64,000 nucleotides of DNA, taken from the NCBI GenBank assembly GCA_002633025.1, contig NMRB01000127.1, forward strand, positions 562,573 through 626,572, read 5' to 3'. Source of the stretch: Notospermus geniculatus (taxonomy: Eukaryota > Nemertea > Pilidiophora > Heteronemertea > Lineidae). Of this stretch, positions 56,940 to 64,000 are shown piece after piece. The notes under the pieces are model-generated. The model saw only the letters and a list, made by a program, of their open reading frames with translations. It was not told the origin of the DNA and did not search any database. Each line of letters starts with the position of its first letter. The stretch's first letter is position 1. The translations under genes and the position numbers were made by a program.

Positions 56940-59900
56940 TCAAGCCTTAGCTTCTATAGCAGCTTGCTTAAAACCAGAGATTATTGTCTGCATCTTCTTC
57001 TCTTTTTCAGTGAAGTCAGAATGCCCGATCATCAACTCACTGGAATTTCAGAAAGAATTGGTGACATTTAGCGTACTAATCAAAGATATCCCAGAAGATC
57101 GCATAATCGTAAGCTAAACTGCGCAATAAAGTCCGGCGCAGCCTTCGCGCGACCCAGTGGAATGCGTAAGTAGGTTTACCACAAACCACAGGCTGACCAT
57201 AAATCTTATTCAACATACGACTCTTGAATAACCAATTGGACAGCGTGATCAAATTATACTCTGCTCCACTTTTACAAGCAAAAACGAAAATTACAGGCAG
57301 CATCTCTCATGAGTCCTTTACTAGTGTGTAAATGCTGTAGAATGGCCGTAGAATGTATGAATTGCGAATAGACTGTAATAGTGCCCAGTCATGTGCAGGC
57401 GATTGTCGTTGGTAACGCAGGGGTAGATGGCGTAATTAGGTGGCCGCGAGCTGTTGTCAGGTTTCGTATTTCCGCATTCCATTGGGTCGCGTGAAGGCTG
57501 CTTCGGACTATAGCTTGAGGCCTACATGTATGGTTATTGGCTACATGTACATGTACATGAACCTAACAGGCGAAGAATGCTACTGCGGCATAGGGTATGT
57601 TAGTCTGGCACTTGGTGACCTATTACTAATTACAAGACTGTATTTGCCACTATTGAGAAAGATTAGTAGATTCCTAAAACTACCCGGTAAGCTCATTCAA
57701 AACATTCAAAAAGCTTGCAAATGATTGGGACGCCGGAATTGATTGATGCTGCTGTGCATTTTCTGCTCTTTTTCGGTGAATTCGGCATGACCAATCACCA
57801 TTTCGCTGAAATTGAAAAATGCTGCTAGTTTTCTAAGGCTATAGGCCGTTTCATCTCAAGCATGCTACAAATAAACCACAATCCAATGTGTTGAAGAAAG
57901 ATGTACATGTTCTTTGAACAGATCACCGCAGAAAGGTTGAAACAATAAATATTCGTGAATGACGGCAGGAAAGAAGTCTATCTTTTGATGTATAAGTAAA
58001 ATATCAACTAATTCTCCACTTAACAATTCCAATATACTTGAGATGAATAGGACTAAGTTAGTGGCCAAAAAGCATGCAGTTGGGTTAGGTGGACATTAAG
58101 TTTGGAAACACCACACTTTACCAAGGCAGCTCGCTTGAAGATTGATTCAACAAAACATAGCCATGTTTCCACTGTCCCAGCTCATGGGATACGCCTCTTT
58201 AGCTCGGGTCAGGGTGGTAGAGCTTTGGACAAATAAGCAGAAGGTCCCGGGTTCCAATTTTGGCGTGTGGCTCTTCATTTCTTCAGTTTCATTTATTGTC
58301 ATATTATAAAGTCTGACTTAGAACTGGTAACTTTGTGATGTTTCCAAACAATGAATTTACTCTAAACGTGGAAGATCTAGACATGCATAGAATCAGTATA
58401 CGAGAACTATCCACATATCCACCGGGCCCCGTACGATTTTCCCCACCCAGCGGCTTGCCGTGGATTTTACAGACAGTACGGATCAATTACGAATTTCATT
58501 TTCATTTTCATGTTCATTTTCATTTTCATTTCTACGGTTTTCATTCCCCGGGGATCAGGGGCAATCTGTCTGTTTACTCACCGGGGCCCTGAGTGGATAT
58601 GTGACGGGGGCTTATAAAAGGAAGAGTTTGTCATGCTTCCAACAATGGAAAACTGTATTGTAATGCAAAATCTTAGCTAAAACTGATCAACCATCAGACT
58701 TAATCTATGGAATGTACTTTTCACAAACATTCCTGGATTTCATTTTCATGCCTTGGCGAGACCTCTTAAATCTCATGGCAGATTGAGATACAAGAAATGC
58801 CGAGATGATGAACGAATTGTAAATACCATACCTGTAGTTGATTTCTCCATCGCCATCTTTGTCTAATTCGCGGATTAACATTTCTATCTCGTCCTGCTCT
58901 AACTTCAAACCTAACGCCTGTAATAGTTCATAATGGTTACAAAAAAGAACACATGCATACCATAACGTCAAAAACAATATACCGGTAGTCCACTGAAGGG
59001 AGAGTTACCGGTAGCCGTTTTAACCCCAAGAACGTGTGGCCGAGTTATCCAACATAGACCTTTTGTTTTCAGGGCAATTCTCAATGACATCTTTTTGGGA
59101 ATACTAGCACTGAATACTGTTGCCATTACCTATCAAAAGGATGTTTAGAAAAGTGCTTGTGGAACACATGAGCTCTTTGTGCAAGTTGAAGGTGGTGACA
59201 TTGACTTGACAGCAAGAATAGGTGAACAAGACCATGAATTGTGAAGTTGTGTCTAACTAGACAGACAAAAATAAACAAGTAACGTCACAGTATGCACAAC
59301 AATTTTCACTAGGTAGGTGTTAAGTGCATATCACGGATGAGAAATAACATAGTGTACGTACATATAAAAGTGCATAGTTTTGAAATGGTAAGATGGGTGG
59401 TATTACATTACCACACTAACTCAAACACAAATCAGTTCTTCATGATCCTGTCCACTTGTTCTTTAGGTTGTGTTTCACAAATGGTCCACATATTCTGACA
59501 CTGCATTCAGCGATCTTTATACAGATCCACTCATCTCTTCTCATCTTCCTTTCAAAAACCGAGCAATGACAACTAAATTATAATGCTAGCTTCCATGCAT
59601 CAGCTATGAATACCAAAACCACTAAATCTAATGTAAAATTTTGACTAGATAAAAAACAGCAATGCAAATGAAGATTTAAGCCTCAAAATCCAACATCCTA
59701 GAAATCACGCTGCGTGCACCTGACTAGGAACGAATCAATGATAAAAAATGTCCAGATAAAAGCACTACCCAAAGGAAAGGACAGATGTTCATGCAGTAGT
59801 GTGTCATGCAGTATGCTAAGTGTGGAACACACGAGTACGACAACCATGCTGACAAGACAGTGCCTACAAACCTCCACGCCTGCGACAAACTCCTCATATG

Positions 59901-62900
59901 TCACACTCATGCTCTTATCCGTGTCCCACTTATTGAAGACGTCGACAAGTTTCAGGTTGTTCTTCATGATGTAGTTCCGCAGCTTCAGCATCGGGTGGAT
60001 GCGTGCTTTTGGTCTGGTTGGGAGCATGTCACCACCGCTGTGGATTTTGATGTCGGGGATTTGTTCCTTGACCTGCTTGGCTAAATCCCTGAAGTCTTTG
60101 TTCACAAGAATGTCCTGAAAAAGTCATCAAATGAATTAGATTACCGTACCCGTAATTTGAGTCAAGAGCTGTGTGCTCTAACCTGCACCTAACTCTAATT
60201 CATCCTCTCCATGACATGAGTACAGGGTACGACAGGGATAGACTCCAGGAACTCAGAGGGCCTTTCCACTTTCCACATTTCGAAAAAAACACAAAAGCCA
60301 TGGCTACCCTGGCATAGCTCTTGAAAGCCGATGGCATTCCTTGATACCTGAGGTACAATACGTACAGAGAAGTCTAATTTCTTGATGACGCTGTTTGGAT
60401 TCTTCAGGATAGCAGCACAGACGCCATAACATCCTGCCGTCTGCATAGGATTCTTGCCCATCTGAAATCAAACACAAAACCTTCAGTGGTTGTTCGATGC
60501 CATTTGTCTTTCCATAACGTGACAGAGTACTGAGGGAAGGGATTGCCTCACAGAGTTATTCAGCCCTTACCTTAAACACCTCAAGGGTCTCATTCACAGC
60601 TAACCCTTTACCAATTATCACAGCACCTTCTGCGGTTATACGATTATTGCTGAAAACAAATACAGCACGAATCCTTTAACTTAAAGAATATGACCTGTTT
60701 AATATATTCAGCAGGAGGAAACCTAAGTGCCTGGATATATTAACTTGGACTGTCACTACCGGGGGTATATGAAGAATGAATCCGACACGGGATCGAACCC
60801 TAACCTCAGCCGTGACAGGTGTAATGTTCTCACTAAGCCACTCTGACAGCCCAATCAAAAATTCAATTGGCTCGGGCCACTTCTTGGATTACACGTTCTT
60901 TCGTTACCTGATGTCGAGCTCCTCTAAGACACTGTTGCCTTTCAGAGCATCTCCAATAGCTATAGCACCTTCGAGACCAAAACCATTCCAGGACAAGTTC
61001 ACTGTCTTCATATACATATTGTGCTGGAATCAGAAGATGTAAAGGATGCATCAAAATCCGCTGATGATGAAACCCCCTCCCCCAATTCCTGGGTTTCCCC
61101 GTTTCCCTCAGCACCTTCTACAGTCAGGTCATCTTTGTATTCAACAAACGACTTGATGGCAAATTATCGGCCAACTTTAAAGGAATTCATGCACACTCTC
61201 CTCCTTCCTTACCTTTATTCCCTGAGCAACTGCCACGGCTCCTTTCCGCCGTATATGATTCCAGCTGAGATCTAAATGTTTTATCGTCATATTTTCAGCT
61301 ATGGCAGGGCCGAGAGCTATACCAGCCTTTTCACCAAATTTGTTATGGCTTAGTACGAGATCTTCTAAGCGATTTGTAGCCTAGGCAAAAGAGTGGTAAT
61401 GGTAACTACATGTACATTGTTGAAACTGATGCAGAAAGGTATCTTATACTTGGAAATCTGCAATCCAGTTCCCAAGGCAAAGACACTACAAACAGTGTAG
61501 CCTTATAAACACATCCCATTCTGTTAGCATGGCCACACCATCTAGGAGGCCTTATACGATAGCTGTCACGATGTTCTCGGCCTATGAAAAAAGATTTTTC
61601 ACTTCTGAACAAACGGGCCCAGAACTCTGCCACAAGCCCCTGCAGGTGAAGGGTCCCAAGTTTTAATGGGCAGGGTGTCATCTACCAAATTGGTTGTGTC
61701 AGTATCAGAACATTTACATACCATGATTGCCTCTGCTACAAATACTGCTGACTTGTCGTCTAATTCATTTCCTGAAAGAGAATACTGTAAAGCAGGAAAA
61801 TTTCGCGTGCAGGAAATTTTCGTGAATTTCGCGAGAGTGTATGAGTCGCGAAAATTTCCTGTCGCGAATATAAATACACCCAAGTGATAAATATGGTCCG
61901 TGAAGAAAAAAAATGAAAAATGGCAGAGACTCGCGAAAATATCCTGCCGCGGATATGTCTATAATTCTTGATTCGCGAAAATTTCCAGCCGCGAAATTAT
62001 CTTGCTTTACAGTATATTACTTGTATTTACATTCTATTCTGAATGGAACCTATTCCGAATTGGACCAGGAACCTCCGAGGTGATAGCCACCCATGTTTCA
62101 CTACGCCTCTCTGACAAACCAGCATATTCTGTGCGTGACATCGTCAATAAGAGTGTTCGGATATCACTTACCCGATAAAACTAACTTCGTCAGTGTGATA
62201 TTGACAGATAAGACGTCCGTTAATATTTCCGCAAATGGTAGACCAAGCCTGTTATCAGATAAATCCTGAAAAATATAGACCTATTTACTTCAGAATCAAC
62301 AAAGTCTGGCAACCACTGGTATCCAGCATAAAAAAACACCAGAACCATATTATACAATGTCACAATTCCTTATTCATTGACATCGACAAATCATAACAGG
62401 AGGAAACCAGAGCATTTGGTGAAAACCTGCACTTTCATAGACATTCAGCCACCAGTGAAGTTGGCTATACCGGTAATCAAATTATTCACACCGCTCTGCA
62501 TGCTCTGCATGGGCATCATTTACAGCAGAAAATGTAGAAATGCTTTATAGATGTGCCAATTCTTTGTACCCACCATTTCTTGAATGAAACAGTTTTCTTT
62601 AAGCATCTCAGCCACGTGGTGACCACCTTGCGGGCCTATCCAGTTGTCAGCGAGACTTAGCTTAACCACATGGGTATTACTCTGAAAGGAGAAAGCAATC
62701 ATAACCACATGGATATTACAGCAAGCATAACCACATGTACTCAGAATAAGGGAAAGCAAACATACTCAAATTGTCTCCAAAAAGGCAAATCCACAGGGCC
62801 TATTGACACCGGGGTCTCAGGCATATGTTGATAGTACTGGTAACAGATGGATGACAAACGAGAAGGCTAGTAAAGCAGAAAGGACGATATTTCAAAATCC

Positions 62901-63982
62901 AAAAGCACACACCGTTGTAGGTGTACTTACCACAAGTGAAATGCATATTGGTTTAACCCCCTGTGGACCAAGACCATGGTGTTTCATGAGAAGTTTTTGA
63001 CTCTGCATGTTTCTGAGATAATAAGATGCTGGGATGACACCAATCCGCTTGCATGCTTCTATGTATGCCGTCTTCCCGGTGTGGTCGTATGCTTCTTTGG
63101 TCTCTGAAACAAGACAATGTCAAGAAATGAATTTAGATAATACTGAAATTATCACTAATTCCTTCCATTGGCCTACATGTAATACCTCAGCCACACTATG
63201 AACCTGATTTCAACAAGTGACGCTGATCGTACTGTACCCCCGGTTATGGCACGGCCTTACCCGCCAGCCAGGGAGGCCCTCATTTCTTAGTGGCTGAAGT
63301 GATGGCCTTCGCGCTGTAAGGTAAGCAACGTTGAGCATGGTCAGAACTTGGATGGGTGACTGGCGCAAACTGATACACAACAACTGACACTACCTTCACA
63401 GTCTCCGTATCTCATTTCAAACACTGAACCATAAATCATAGACAGAGGACTCCTGCGATTCATAAGTTCCTCTCGAGCAGCTCGCACGCTCAAGTCATCA
63501 TCATCACTGACATAATCCTCCGGATCCAAAACAGGCAAACTCGTTGGAGAAGATTCACGCTCAGAATCAAAAACCTTGTACGGTCCACACATACAAAGCT
63601 GGTGGACAAGATTATTGTGTTCCTTGGAGATGCCAGGGGTCCGAACATGAAATCCATTCACTTCACTTCCTGATAATCCCCTCAGTTGACTCTTGTTGCT
63701 GGACTCCATCGGTTTTCCAGTTTCCAGTTCAAAGCTCAGACGGCCGACTTTTTTCCTTGGTGTACCAGTCGTGGGAAGGCAAGACATACGTCTTGGCTGC
63801 TCATCAGGAAATGATGGAACATACGACGTCCGTCTTGTGTCCGATACAGAACTGCTTGGTTGTCCAATTGGCAGGCTTAATGACCTGCGTGTCTCGGGCT
63901 CAACAACCTTCCCACCATCAGGAAAGGACACCAGTTTCTTTGTCCCAGAAGATGGAGGCCTATCCACACCAGCATCAGCCAT
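56940..63982 (-). CDS. LRRC74A/B-like: LRRC74-like leucine-rich-repeat protein with C-terminal EF-hands, ~633 aa
   Basis: Minus-strand exons (5' to 3'): 63982-63394, 63103-62931, 62681-62574, 62265-62172, 61771-61722, 61380-61213, 61023-60908, 60649-60571, 60461-60366, 60114-59872, 58917-58832, then one of two last exons, 57805-57706 or 57039-56940. All joins are GT-AG and in frame (1902 nt). The N-terminal ~200 aa are Ser/Pro-rich and probably disordered. Then comes ACKRIGVIPASYYLRNM, a hallmark of LRRC74A/B, followed by RI-type LRRs (LSLADNWIGPQG, LVLSHNKFGEKAG, VNLSWNGFGLEGA). EF-hand 1 has loop DTDKSMSVTYEE. EF-hand 2 has loop DKDGDGEINYSE, whose final Ser-Glu comes from the last exon. 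Exon 10-11 joining gives the normal 24-residue spacing between loops. Function of the family is poorly known. Confidence 0.9.
58185..58270 (+). mobile_element. tRNA-like SINE head
   Basis: A-box-like tagctcgggtcagggtggta and B-box-like ggtcccgggttccaatttt are spaced as in a tRNA. It lies in intron 11 of the LRRC74-like gene, upstream of both alternative last exons, on the opposite strand. Confidence 0.5.
58495..58535. repeat. ttttca hexamer microsatellite
   Basis: Tandem attttc/cattttcattttcat units with one tgttca interruption, in intron 11 of the LRRC74-like gene. Confidence 0.75.
60776..60858 (-). mobile_element. tRNA-derived SINE head
   Basis: On the minus strand: A-box-like gtcagagtggcttagtgaga and an excellent B box (ggttcgatccc) about 35 bp later. 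No paired acceptor stem, so a SINE rather than a tRNA. It is in intron 7 of the LRRC74-like gene, in the sense orientation. Confidence 0.65.
61782..62015. mobile_element. TIR element with tactgtaaagca ends and ttcgcga interior
   Basis: Ends tactgtaaagcaggaaaa and cttgctttacagta are inverted. The interior has repeated cgcgaaaatttcc words in both senses. It lies in intron 4 of the LRRC74-like gene, 10 bp from the exon 5 acceptor. Confidence 0.75.
63250..63364 (+). mobile_element. 5S rRNA-like SINE fragment
   Basis: 63318-63364 (aaggtaagcaacgttgagca and then gaacttggatgggtgac) aligns without gaps to the internal promoter part of 5S rRNA (A box to C box). The start acggccttacccgcc resembles the 5S 5' end, but ~20 extra bases lie between, so it is a 5S-derived element, not a gene. 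Intron 1 of the LRRC74-like gene. Confidence 0.55.
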
Positions 63983-64000
63983 TTCTTGATTTGGGAAGTA

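Noticed and set aside
60776-60858. Functional tRNA gene
   Set aside because: A and B boxes are present but the acceptor and anticodon stems do not pair; better explained as a SINE head.

Overview
The window is nuclear DNA of a metazoan. Its genes are split by short GT-AG introns. Human-like single-copy genes (LSM6, HSCB, an RFXANK/ANKRA2-type ankyrin protein, an LRRC74-type protein) sit among invertebrate-style families. The sequence is AT-rich and dotted with acatgta and aggcct words and with foldback elements. This fits a marine invertebrate with high heterozygosity (an echinoderm, hemichordate, cephalochordate or similar). I cannot name the phylum from sequence alone. Two N gaps (27183-27462, 45658-46207) and four single Ns (5936, 9851, 35158, 53453) mark scaffold joins. 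At two of them (5936, 35158) the same sequence lies on both sides of the N, which looks like two alleles placed in tandem.

Left part (1-10.4 kb): the 3' end of a cyclic-nucleotide-binding-domain-like gene with two paralogous 3' exon sets, on +; a two-exon Golgi carbohydrate sulfotransferase, on -, inside a 1.28 kb tandem duplication; and a three-exon voltage-gated K+ channel, on -, with a T1 domain. From 10.4 to 20.2 kb I find no convincing gene, only repeats. A two-exon secreted pacifastin-like Cys-rich protein lies at 20.2-23.3 kb (+). A three-exon secreted laminin-G/pentraxin-fold protein lies at 28.3-32.0 kb (-).

Centre (34.5-43.1 kb): four head-to-tail, intronless, ACSF2-like adenylate-forming enzyme genes. 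Copies 3 and 4 are intact. Copy 1 is intact once an allelic foldback insertion and an overlap at a single N are discounted. Copy 2 is a pseudogene holding two miniature transposons plus frameshifts. Spacers and C-termini show that a two-gene block was duplicated. Copy 4 has a divergent core between near-identical flanks, as expected from gene conversion. A Russian-doll cluster of foldback elements follows (43.9-44.7 kb).

Right part (48-64 kb): a compact block of conserved genes. These are an ankyrin-repeat gene (+), LSM6 (-), mitochondrial HSCB (+) and a 12-exon LRRC74-like gene (-). The last has two tandem, equal-length alternative last exons, each able to complete its second EF-hand loop. 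Introns and spacers carry tRNA-like and 5S-like SINE sequence, a LINE 3' end and many terminal-inverted-repeat elements. No operon-like logic or single undescribed system is evident. The strongest novel leads are the adenylate-forming array, the duplicated terminal exons in two genes, and the foldback-element load.
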